A stretch of 7,100 bases of DNA from Acidobacteriota bacterium (lineage in GTDB: Bacteria; Acidobacteriota; Terriglobia; Terriglobales; Acidobacteriaceae). This document shows positions 1 through 5,520 of the stretch, one piece after another. The number at the start of each line of letters is the position of its first letter. Positions within the stretch are counted from its first letter, which is position 1. A model generated the notes under the pieces. That model was not told the origin of the DNA and made no database searches. It saw only the letters and a program-made list of their open reading frames with translations. The stretch spans positions 1 through 7,100 of the forward strand of contig JAJZFE010000310.1 of NCBI GenBank assembly GCA_021798655.1, written 5' to 3'. The translations under genes were made by a program, and so were the position numbers.

Positions 1-744
1 ACCGACGGCCAGCGTGCGGTGGAAGAGGTCGAGGGCGAGGCCGAACATGGAGCGGGCGAGGTCGGGGTCGTAGCGGACGCCTTCGTCGCGCAGGAAGGCG
101 TGTGCGCCGTTGACCTCGTGCCAGTTCAGGCGGGTCTCCACCTCGTTCAGCCGGTTGAGCACCTTCATGCGGCCTTCGGTGGGGATGTGCGGGTCCTGTC
201 GTCCCCAGACCATGAGCAACTCGCCTTTGATCTCGCCAGCGCGGGCCATCGAGTCGTCGTTCATGCCTTCGCCGAGGCCGCCTTTGTGGATGTCGGTGGC
301 GTAGAAGCAGACGGCACCGCGGACCTGCGGGTTCATGGCGGCGCGGAAGGCGAGGTGGCCGCCCATGCAGATGCCCATGACGCCAAGCTTGCCGGTGCAG
401 TCGGAGCGGGAGGCGAGGTAGTCGAGAGCGACACGGGCGTCGTCGTCGTACTGCTTGACGGGCTTGGTGGTCTTGAGCGCGTTGCCGCGGTCGGAGCCAG
501 CCTGGTCGTACTTGAGGACGGAGCCGAGCGGCTCGTACTCGTGGTAGACCTCCGGGACGGCGACGATGTAGCCGTGGCCGGCGAGCTGGACGGCGGTGCG
601 GTGGATGGGGGCTGTGACCTGAAAGATCTCCGAGTAGAGGACGATGCCGGGGTAGTTGCCAGGTGCCGCAGGGCGAACAAGATGGGTGCGCATGGGGCCC
701 GACGGGGTGGGCAGGTCCTGATACTCGGTGTCGATGACGATCAT
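1..744 (-). CDS. Dienelactone hydrolase-family alpha/beta hydrolase (C-terminus cut by window edge)
   Basis: Reading on the minus strand from ATG at 744 gives 248 residues with no stop before the edge; the family is usually about 230-250 residues, so little is missing. Visible signatures: nucleophile elbow GICMGG with Cys126, acid WGRQDPHIP with Asp184, and base NGAHAF with His215, the Cys-Asp-His triad of dienelactone hydrolase (carboxymethylenebutenolidase, PF01738). SEIFQ near residue 39 matches the conserved Glu segment of the family. There is no signal peptide, so it should be cytoplasmic. Family members hydrolyse dienelactone in chlorocatechol breakdown, but many homologues have other ester or lactone substrates; no catabolic neighbours are visible, so the substrate is unknown. 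A GGAG ribosome site (751-754) stands 6 bases before the ATG, which supports this start. It is 106 bases downstream of the phosphatase gene and has its own putative CRP-type control region. Confidence 0.93.
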   Translation of the reverse strand, partial: MIVIDTEYQDLPTPSGPMRTHLVRPAAPGNYPGIVLYSEIFQVTAPIHRTAVQLAGHGYIVAVPEVYHEYEPLGSVLKYDQAGSDRGNALKTTKPVKQYDDDARVALDYLASRSDCTGKLGVMGICMGGHLAFRAAMNPQVRGAVCFYATDIHKGGLGEGMNDDSMARAGEIKGELLMVWGRQDPHIPTEGRMKVLNRLNEVETRLNWHEVNGAHAFLRDEGVRYDPDLARSMFGLALDLFHRTLAVG

Positions 745-761
745 GAAGGTCTCCGACGGTA

Positions 762-767
762 AGTGTA
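762..767 (-). promoter_or_regulatory. Possible -10 element of the hydrolase gene
   Basis: On the minus strand this reads TACACT (4 of 6 matches to TATAAT). No good -35 hexamer stands 17 bases upstream, as is common for activator-dependent promoters. A start of transcription near 755 would put the centre of the CRP-like palindrome at about -40.5 and leave a short leader that still contains the GGAG ribosome site. This is inference from spacing only. Confidence 0.35.
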
Positions 768-787
768 CGCTCGGACGCTGAACCTGC

Positions 788-803
788 TGTGACGCAGGTC
801 ACA
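788..803. promoter_or_regulatory. CRP/FNR-family operator, exact TGTGA-N6-TCACA palindrome
   Basis: The sequence TGTGACGCAGGTCACA has perfect 6-base arms around GCAG and matches the E. coli CRP consensus TGTGA-N6-TCACA at every defined position. It lies in the 106-base gap upstream of the hydrolase start, with its centre about 51 bases from the ATG. With the -10 at 762-767 it would occupy a class II-like activator position. Which CRP/FNR-family protein of this organism would bind is unknown. Confidence 0.6.
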
Positions 804-813
804 CGCGATGGCG

Positions 814-832
814 GCTGCTGTGTGGCAGCAGC
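814..832. repeat. Inverted repeat, possible hairpin after the phosphatase gene
   Basis: GCTGCTG and CAGCAGC form a perfect 7-bp stem around the 5-base loop TGTGG. It starts 18 bases beyond the phosphatase stop codon on the minus strand. No T-run follows in either direction, so it is not a standard intrinsic terminator, though it could stabilise a transcript end or separate the phosphatase and hydrolase transcripts. Confidence 0.5.
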
Positions 833-850
833 GGGGAGAGAGAGGGCGGA

Positions 851-1612
851 TCAGGCCTGATGCGCGCGGAGGAGGAGACAGGTGATGTTGTCCGAGCCGC
901 CGCGGGCGTTGGCGAGCTGGATGAGGCGACGGCAGACGGCGTCGGCGGAGGTGGCCGGGGATTCTGCGACGAGCATGGCGATCTCCTCGGCGGCGACGTG
1001 GCGGGTGAGGCCATCGGAACAGAGAAGGATGGACTCGCCCTCGTTGAGCGTGGCGTCGTAGAGGTCGGGCGCAACGTCCTGGTCGGCCCCGATGGCGCGG
1101 GTGATGACGGACTGGAGGCCGGTGCGCTCGGCTTCGGCCTCGGTGAGGCGGCCGCGACGGACCTGCTCTGCGAGGTAGGAGTGGTCCACGGTGATCTGCC
1201 GGGCGGTGCCGGCGGAGAGGTGGTAGGCGCGACTGTCGCCAACGTTGAGCACCATGACGGAGTTGCCGAGGATGCGCGCCGCGACCAGCGTGGTGCCCAT
1301 GCCGCGGAGGGCGATATCGAAGGAGGCGCGAGAGAGAACCGCGCGGTTGGCGGCGGCGGCGGCGCGGAGCAACGAACAGCGGGTACACTCTGCGCCGGAG
1401 TCGCGGAGGCTGGCGATCTCCTGCCGGGCGACCTCGAGGAAGGTATCGACCGCGATGCGGCTGGCGATCTCGCCGCCGGCAGCGCCGCCCATGCCATCGC
1501 AGATGACGTAGAGGCCGAGCTGGTCGTCGCTGCCGAAGCTGTCCTGATTGCTGCGGCGTCGGAGACCGACGTCGGTGCGTGCAGCGGCTTCGAGCTTGGG
1601 TAGAACCATCAT
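851..1612 (-). CDS. PP2C-family Ser/Thr protein phosphatase (Stp/PppA type)
   Basis: A complete 253-residue single-domain PP2C (PPM) phosphatase, the usual length for bacterial Stp/PrpC/PppA proteins. Motifs in order: RTDVGLRRRSNQDSF (residues 12-26), VICDGMGG with metal ligands Asp39 and Gly40, GTTLVAA (106-112), NVGDSRAY (123-130), ITRAIGAD (170-177), LCSDGL with Asp200, and GGSDNIT with Asp241. All the acidic residues expected to hold the two Mn/Mg ions are present. It has no membrane segment or signal peptide. It would remove phosphate from Ser/Thr (sometimes His-regulated) targets, typically reversing Hanks-type kinases; no such kinase is visible here. The start is the first of two adjacent ATGs at 1612 and 1609; the ribosome site is weak (AGAG). 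It lies 134 bases after the histidine kinase gene and has a plausible promoter of its own in that gap. Confidence 0.95.
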   Translation of the reverse strand: MMVLPKLEAAARTDVGLRRRSNQDSFGSDDQLGLYVICDGMGGAAGGEIASRIAVDTFLEVARQEIASLRDSGAECTRCSLLRAAAAANRAVLSRASFDIALRGMGTTLVAARILGNSVMVLNVGDSRAYHLSAGTARQITVDHSYLAEQVRRGRLTEAEAERTGLQSVITRAIGADQDVAPDLYDATLNEGESILLCSDGLTRHVAAEEIAMLVAESPATSADAVCRRLIQLANARGGSDNITCLLLRAHQA

Positions 1613-1669
1613 CGTAAGAGGTCTCTGCGGCTTCCACAGCGGCCAGGCTGAGGAGATTGACCGCGTACC

Positions 1670-1698
1670 AGTATAGCCGGAGTACGGATAAATGCGAA
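1670..1698 (-). promoter_or_regulatory. Putative sigma70-like promoter of the PP2C gene
   Basis: On the minus strand, TTCGCA (1698-1693, 4 of 6 matches to TTGACA) and TATACT (1675-1670, 5 of 6 matches to TATAAT) are separated by 17 bases. Transcription would begin near 1663, giving a leader of about 50 bases before the ATG at 1612. The placement in a non-coding gap supports the call; it has not been tested against background frequency. Confidence 0.5.
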
Positions 1699-1721
1699 GC
1701 GGGTCGCGGTAGCGGGCTGTC

Positions 1722-1749
1722 GGCTGGAGGCTTCGGGCTGGAGACTTCA
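1722..1749. repeat. Imperfect 14-bp tandem repeat at the 3' end of the kinase gene
   Basis: GGCTGGAGGCTTCG (1722-1735) is followed directly by GGCTGGAGACTTCA (1736-1749), matching at 12 of 14 positions. The second copy contains the stop codon of the histidine kinase (TGA, 1749-1747 on the minus strand), so the first copy is non-coding. It may be a small slippage duplication or a fragment of a dispersed intergenic repeat. Confidence 0.6.
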
Positions 1750-3243
1750 GACGAGCGACTGCGTAGCGAGCGGGAGAGTGACGGAGAAGACGGAGCCTTC
1801 GCCGAGGCGGCTGGTGACGTTGAGCGCACCGTGGTGGGCGTCGAGGATGGCGCGGCAGATGGCCAGCCCCATGCCTGTGCCGGAGGTGTGGCGGCTGGAG
1901 GCGTTGGCGCGGTAGAAGCGTTCGAAGATGAGTTCCTGCTCGGAGGAGTCGATGCCCTGGCCGTGATCGGCGATGGAGAGCACGACGACGCCGGGGCGGC
2001 GCTCGGCGGAGAGGAAGATGGGTGTGCCGGAGGCGGAGTATTTGGCGGCGTTTTCGAGCAGGTTGATGAGCACCTTTTCGATGTAGCCGGCGTCGGCCAT
2101 GACGGGCGGGAGCTGAGGGATGCGCTGCTGCAGAGGGTGGTCGGCGAGGACGATGGCGCAGGCGCGGACGGCGGCCTCGACGACGGCGGCGAGGTCGGTA
2201 GGAGAGAAGGCCATGTGGACCTCCTGGGCGTCGAGTTGGGCCATCTCGACGGCCTCGGAGACGAGACGGTTGAGGCGGTCGGACTCCTCGTCGATGATGG
2301 TGAGCAGCTCGTGCTGCGCGTCGGGGGGGAGCGCGTGTGAGCTGCACGGGTCATGGAAGAGAAGCGTGGTGGCAGAGGCTTTGATGGCGGTGAGCGGGGT
2401 GCGGAGTTCGTGGGTGATGGAGTCGATCATGAGGGAGCGAAGACGCTCGCTCTCTTTGGCGGCCTCGGCGCGGGTGACGTTGTCGAGGGCCTGGGCGCGG
2501 TCGAGCGCGATGCTGACGAGGCCGCCGATGGCTTCGAGCGTGTCGCTGGAGAGACGGACGGCCTTGATGATGAGCAGGCCGCGAGGACGGACGCCGACGC
2601 GGATGGGGATGCGCGCTTCGATGGCACCGAAGTGCGTCGCGGTGACGGTGTCGGTGACGACCTCGGCGCCGGGCAGGGTGAGCGCGTGCTGGCGCATGCC
2701 GATCTCGTCCATGGGGATGGCAGCGGGGTCGCCGGCGAGGTAGCGACGGTTGCCGTCGAGGAGGTAGAGCGCGACGGCGTCGGCGTGGGTGACGAGCATG
2801 ACGGCGGGAGCGACGGCGTTCAACATGCCGGCGACGTTCTCGGTCTGCAGCAACTCGCGGCCGAGGCCGTAGAGGACCTCGATCTCGCGCTGGCGGAGGC
2901 GTGCGTCGAGGGCCTCGTCGCGGGCGCGCTCGGAGAGTCGCGCGCCGACAACCGCAGTGACGAGGAAGGCAAAGAGCGCCAGCCAGTTCTGCGGATCGCT
3001 GATGACGAGCGTGCCGATGGGCGGCAGGAAGTAGTAGTTGTACAGCAGCGTGGCCGCGACGGACATGACGACGGCGTAGCGCAGGCCCCAGCGCGCGGCA
3101 AGAAACAGGATGTAGAGCAGCAGCGTGAGAGCGACAGTGGTCTGGTTGACATGCAGCCGAAGATGGCAAGCGGCTACAATTCCGGCAAGGACCAGCGCCG
3201 CCGTCGACCACTTGAGCATCGCGATGAAGCGTGGAGAGTTCAC
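1747..3243 (-). CDS. Membrane sensor histidine kinase, KdpD C-terminal half (DUF4118-GAF-HisKA-HATPase)
   Basis: The protein has 498 residues from a GTG at 3243, or 490 from ATG at 3219; neither start has a clear ribosome site, and the ATG would avoid overlap with the divergent gene. Order of parts: hydrophobic segments at about 11-26, 36-50, 56-73 and 86-100 (the KdpD-type DUF4118 membrane domain), a linker helix, a GAF-like region about 120-255, HisKA with phospho-accepting His278 in ITHELRTPL, then HATPase_c with N-box NLLENAAKYS (394-403), DHGQG (426-430) and GTGMGL (455-460). All catalytic boxes look intact. This corresponds to the second half of E. coli KdpD and lacks its P-loop and Usp domains, which are encoded divergently at 3231-4403. 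It should phosphorylate the KdpE-like regulator at 4400-5086, with the free KdpD half acting as sensor. Transcribed towards the PP2C gene. No convincing promoter was seen for it. Confidence 0.93.
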   Translation of the reverse strand: MNSPRFIAMLKWSTAALVLAGIVAACHLRLHVNQTTVALTLLLYILFLAARWGLRYAVVMSVAATLLYNYYFLPPIGTLVISDPQNWLALFAFLVTAVVGARLSERARDEALDARLRQREIEVLYGLGRELLQTENVAGMLNAVAPAVMLVTHADAVALYLLDGNRRYLAGDPAAIPMDEIGMRQHALTLPGAEVVTDTVTATHFGAIEARIPIRVGVRPRGLLIIKAVRLSSDTLEAIGGLVSIALDRAQALDNVTRAEAAKESERLRSLMIDSITHELRTPLTAIKASATTLLFHDPCSSHALPPDAQHELLTIIDEESDRLNRLVSEAVEMAQLDAQEVHMAFSPTDLAAVVEAAVRACAIVLADHPLQQRIPQLPPVMADAGYIEKVLINLLENAAKYSASGTPIFLSAERRPGVVVLSIADHGQGIDSSEQELIFERFYRANASSRHTSGTGMGLAICRAILDAHHGALNVTSRLGEGSVFSVTLPLATQSLV

Positions 3244-4403
3244 AGGGAGATACTACGACGTTGGCACACGGCGAGGCAGTGAAAAAGCGTCCTGAAGACT
3301 GGTTGACGGCGGCCGAGCCGGAGAAGACACGCGGCCGGTTCAAGGTGTTCCTGGGCTATGCGCCGGGCGTGGGCAAGACGTTCAGCATGTTGAGCGAAGG
3401 GATTCGGCGCAGCGCGCGCGGCGAAGACGTGGTGATCGGCTACGTGGAGACGCACGGACGCAAGGGCACGGCGGAGCTGGCGGAGAAGCTGGAGCAGGTG
3501 TCGCCGCGAGCGATCGACTACAAGGGGACCGTGTTCCACGAGATGGACCTCGCTGCGATTCTGCAACGCCGGCCGCAGGTGGTGCTGGTGGATGAGCTGG
3601 CGCATACGAACATCGAAGGCAGCCGTTTTGCAAAGCGGTATGAGGACGTGCTGCTGCTGCTGGAGAACAACATCGACGTGCTGAGCACGATCAACGTGCA
3701 GCATGTGGAGAGCCTGACGCCGCGCATACAAAGCCTGACGGGCATCCAGGTGCGCGAGACGGTGCCGGACTGGGTGCTGGATCGCGCGGACGAGCTTGTG
3801 ATCAGCGACCTGACGCCGGAGGCGCTGGCAACACGGATGCGGCGCGGCGATATCTATCCGCTGGAACGGGCGGAGCGCGCGCTGGCAAACTTTTTTCGTC
3901 GCGGCAACCTGATTGCACTGCGCGAGATGGCGCTGCACCGCGTGACGCGCGCCGTGGACCGCACGCTCGATGATTACGTAAAAGCCAAGCAGCTGGGCGC
4001 GCACTGGGCCGTGACGGAGAAGGTGGCCGTGTGCATCAGCACCAGCGCGCAGGCACGCGACCTGATTGCGCGGGGAGCACGACTGGCGGAGGGCCTGGGC
4101 GGAGAGTTTTACGTGGTGCACGTGCAGAGCGAGCGCGACAACGACCCCGAGCGGCGGCGAACACTGGAGGCGAGCCTGCTGTTTGCGAAGAACCTGGGCG
4201 CGCAGATTGTGCAGCTGACGGGGAAGAATATTCCGGCGACCACCGCGGCGTTCGTCAGCGAGAATCGCATCACGCAGGCGATCTTCGGACGGTCGACGCT
4301 GCATGGATTGAAGAAGTGGCTGTACTATCTGGCTATCCAGCGGTTCATGTCGGCGGCGCCGCATGTGGACCTGCATATTGTGACCCAGGAGAGCCGCCGA
4401 TGA
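3231..4403 (+). CDS. kdpD: Stand-alone KdpD N-terminal sensor (KdpD P-loop domain + Usp domain)
   Basis: The protein has 390 residues and is homologous to only the cytoplasmic N-terminal half of KdpD. The KdpD domain spans about residues 34-245, with Walker A GYAPGVGKT (42-50) and a Walker B-like VVLVDELAHTN (117-127). A universal-stress-protein-like domain follows (about 263-388). It ends there, with no membrane helices, HisKA or ATPase module. In full KdpD these domains bind ATP and sense K+, ionic strength or c-di-AMP; short KdpDs of this kind are known in some cyanobacteria. The start is uncertain: GTG 3231 gives the longest form, TTG 3261 has an AGGGAG sequence (3244-3249) 11 bases upstream, and GTG 3279 best matches the length of E. 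coli KdpD's N-terminus. The stop overlaps the KdpE start (ATGA), so the two are co-translated. The catalytic half is the divergent gene at 1747-3243. Confidence 0.95.
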   Translation: MESSQGDTTTLAHGEAVKKRPEDWLTAAEPEKTRGRFKVFLGYAPGVGKTFSMLSEGIRRSARGEDVVIGYVETHGRKGTAELAEKLEQVSPRAIDYKGTVFHEMDLAAILQRRPQVVLVDELAHTNIEGSRFAKRYEDVLLLLENNIDVLSTINVQHVESLTPRIQSLTGIQVRETVPDWVLDRADELVISDLTPEALATRMRRGDIYPLERAERALANFFRRGNLIALREMALHRVTRAVDRTLDDYVKAKQLGAHWAVTEKVAVCISTSAQARDLIARGARLAEGLGGEFYVVHVQSERDNDPERRRTLEASLLFAKNLGAQIVQLTGKNIPATTAAFVSENRITQAIFGRSTLHGLKKWLYYLAIQRFMSAAPHVDLHIVTQESRR

Positions 4404-5086
4404 AGATCCTGATTGTGGACGACGAGCGCCAGATCACGCGCGTGCTGCGGACATCCCTGCAGAGCAGCGGCTATGAGGTCGCGGTGGCGAACAACGGGAT
4501 GGAAGCGTTTCCGTTGTTCAAGAGCTTTGCGCCGGACCTGGTGATCACGGACCTGTCGATGCCGGAGATGGACGGCCTGGAGCTGACGCGGGCGATCCGT
4601 GCGATCTCTGAGGTGCCGATCATCGTGCTGTCGGTGCGCGAGCAGGAGCCGATCAAAGTGGCAGCACTCGATGAGGGCGCGGACGACTACGTAACCAAGC
4701 CGTTCAGCATGCAGGAGCTGCTGGCGCGGGTGCGCGCGAATCTGCGCAAGGGGCTGCGCGCTGAGCCGCCACCGGCGGTGCTCACGGTGGGCGAGCTGCA
4801 CATCGAAACGGCGACGCGGAGAGTGCGCGTGCGCGGCGCGGAGGTTCACCTGACGCCGAAGGAGTTTGACCTGCTGCTGCAACTGGCAGGCAGTCCCGAT
4901 CACGTGCTGACGCACCGGCACCTGCTGCGGAGCATATGGGGCCCTGCCGGCGAAGACCAGCCGGAGTACCTGCGCGTGCTGGTGGCGCAGCTACGCAAGA
5001 AGCTGGACAGCACGGACAGCTCGCGCTACATCGAGAGCGAGCCGTGGGTGGGCTACCGGCTACGCGGCGTGCCTACGAATTCTTAA
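4400..5086 (+). CDS. kdpE: KdpE-like OmpR/PhoB-family response regulator
   Basis: The protein has 228 residues, matching KdpE (about 225). Receiver domain: acidic pair Asp7/Asp8, phospho-acceptor Asp51 in ITDLSMPEMDG, Ser78 in place of the usual Thr/Ser switch residue, and Lys100 in YVTKPF. The C-terminal winged helix (about 130-225) includes HLTPKEFDLLLQL, HRHLLRSIWG and YLRVLVAQLRKKL, ending in GYRLRG, a typical Trans_reg_C. It should bind tandem direct DNA repeats after phosphorylation by the divergent kinase and, by analogy, control K+ uptake genes. The ATG overlaps the stop of the upstream KdpD half; AGGAG (4387-4391) lies 8 bases before it, so this start is well supported although the frame is open further upstream. 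Its last codons (AAT TCT TAA) form part of the first unit of the 11-bp repeat array. Confidence 0.95.
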   Translation: MKILIVDDERQITRVLRTSLQSSGYEVAVANNGMEAFPLFKSFAPDLVITDLSMPEMDGLELTRAIRAISEVPIIVLSVREQEPIKVAALDEGADDYVTKPFSMQELLARVRANLRKGLRAEPPPAVLTVGELHIETATRRVRVRGAEVHLTPKEFDLLLQLAGSPDHVLTHRHLLRSIWGPAGEDQPEYLRVLVAQLRKKLDSTDSSRYIESEPWVGYRLRGVPTNS

Positions 5087-5131
5087 CGAGTTCGCTACAC
5101 AATCCGAACGCCATCCCTACGGACTTCCAAC
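5080..5131 (+). promoter_or_regulatory. Array of five 11-bp direct repeats, OmpR/PhoB-class regulator box
   Basis: Five 8-base half-sites recur at exactly 11-base steps: TTCTTAAC (5080), TTCGCTAC (5091), ATCCGAAC (5102), ATCCCTAC (5113) and CTTCCAAC (5124). T at position 2 and the final AC are invariant. The 11-bp direct-repeat geometry is that of PhoB/PhoP/KdpE-family sites, and TTCTTAAC resembles the TTAAC cores of Bacillus and cyanobacterial Pho boxes. The first unit overlaps the stop codon of kdpE, and the array precedes the small secreted protein. Probable binding by KdpE or a PhoB homologue is inference. Confidence 0.6.
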
Positions 5132-5170
5132 GGGCTCAGGGCATTCACTAGAGGCATGGAGGTTTCTCCC

Positions 5171-5440
5171 ATGTCTCACTCGGTGCTTTGCCTCAGCCTG
5201 ATCGCTGCAGCGGCGATGACCGCGCAGCAGCCAGCAACGAACACACCCCACCAGGCCGCTACGCAACAGATTGCTCAGCAACAAGCCACTCAGCAACAAG
5301 CCACGACACCACAGCCCACTACACAACAGACCGCCGCAACAGCCCCGCAGAGCAACGCGGGCAGACGGTGCACGACACAGCGCGCACCGCGTTCAAGCAA
5401 GCCTGCGCCACGATGGCCGCGGCATTCGAACACAAACTGA
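5171..5440 (+). CDS. Small secreted Q/T-rich protein, probably frameshifted
   Basis: This frame encodes 89 residues. ATG 5171 is preceded by an ideal GGAGG (5158-5162) with 8-base spacing, preferred over ATG 5156. Residues 1-18 (MSHSVLCLSLIAAAAMTA) look like a signal peptide with cleavage before QQ, so the product is exported. The rest is low-complexity Gln/Thr/Ala/Pro with a repeated QQQAT. After the C-run at 5343-5346 the frame turns basic and loses typical codon use, while the -1 frame becomes protein-like and runs to TAA at 5466. One extra C would restore a 98-residue protein. I do not recognise the family. It lies between kdpE and the porin, behind the five-unit repeat box, so it may belong to the same regulon. 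Programmed frameshifting, a real mutation or a sequence error are all possible. Confidence 0.55.
   Translation: MSHSVLCLSLIAAAAMTAQQPATNTPHQAATQQIAQQQATQQQATTPQPTTQQTAATAPQSNAGRRCTTQRAPRSSKPAPRWPRHSNTN
5274..5303 (+). repeat. Perfect 15-bp tandem duplication
   Basis: CTCAGCAACAAGCCA occurs twice without a gap. In the reading frame of the small secreted protein it encodes the repeated QQQAT segment, so its length keeps the frame. Confidence 0.85.
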
Positions 5441-5466
5441 TGCGCACGGAACTTACGGATTCTTAA
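5347..5466 (+). other. Out-of-frame continuation of the small secreted protein
   Basis: Starting with GCA at 5347, this frame reads AEQRGQTVHDTARTAFKQAC and onward to HKLMRTELTDS and TAA at 5464-5466. Its third positions are mostly G/C and its composition is balanced, unlike the Arg/Pro/Ser-rich product of the overlapping frame. A single missing C in the run at 5343-5346 would join it to the secreted N-terminal part. The last codons (GAT TCT TAA) overlap the first unit of the second repeat array, as kdpE's last codons do in the first. Confidence 0.5.
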
Positions 5467-5489
5467 CACATTCCAAACAGACTTCAAAC
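5460..5489 (+). promoter_or_regulatory. Array of three 11-bp direct repeats upstream of the porin
   Basis: TTCTTAAC (5460), TTCCAAAC (5471) and CTTCAAAC (5482) recur at exact 11-base steps, each ending in AAC. The first unit and its flank (ACGRATTCTTAAC) match the array at 5080. The last unit ends 12 bases before NNCACT (5502-5507), as in the first array (5144-5149), and both then continue to TAGAGGCA. The porin ATG follows at 5521. Likely the binding site of the same OmpR/PhoB-class regulator. Confidence 0.6.
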
Positions 5490-5520
5490 CCCCACACGAA
5501 AGACACTTTAGAGGCAGTCG

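Noticed and set aside
19..762. Long plus-strand open frame opposite the hydrolase
   Set aside because: Its product is Val/Ala/Gly/Asp-rich low-complexity antisense; the minus-strand frame has the full catalytic triad of dienelactone hydrolase.
814..832. Hairpin as an intrinsic terminator of the phosphatase gene
   Set aside because: The stem is sound but there is no T-run after it on either strand.
741..2354. Long minus-strand frame of 537 codons across the phosphatase and kinase
   Set aside because: Its product is Ser/Pro/Arg-rich with no motifs and is out of frame with both clear genes; a by-product of high GC.
3146..3180. Perfect TTGACA followed by TACAAT as a promoter for kdpDE
   Set aside because: The spacing is 23 bases, too long for a normal sigma70 promoter (16-18, or 19-20 with MerR-type activators), and it lies inside the kinase coding region. 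Possible only with an unusual activator.
1657..3343. Long open frames on + (1657-2340, 2353-3282) and - (2351-3343) over the histidine kinase
   Set aside because: They shadow a gene with intact HisKA and HATPase motifs and have skewed composition without recognisable domains.
3240..4376. Minus-strand frame of 378 codons opposite kdpD
   Set aside because: His/Gln/Arg/Leu-rich antisense of the KdpD P-loop and Usp domains; no coherent domain.
4031..4399. Upstream extension of the kdpE reading frame to an ATG at 4031
   Set aside because: The extra part is out of frame within the Usp domain and has no receiver-domain homology; ATG 4400 has a good ribosome site and fits the family length.
5087..5520. 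KdpF or other Kdp transporter subunits between kdpE and the porin
   Set aside because: No hydrophobic KdpF-like peptide or KdpA/B/C motif is present in any frame; the interval holds only repeat boxes and the secreted Q/T-rich protein.
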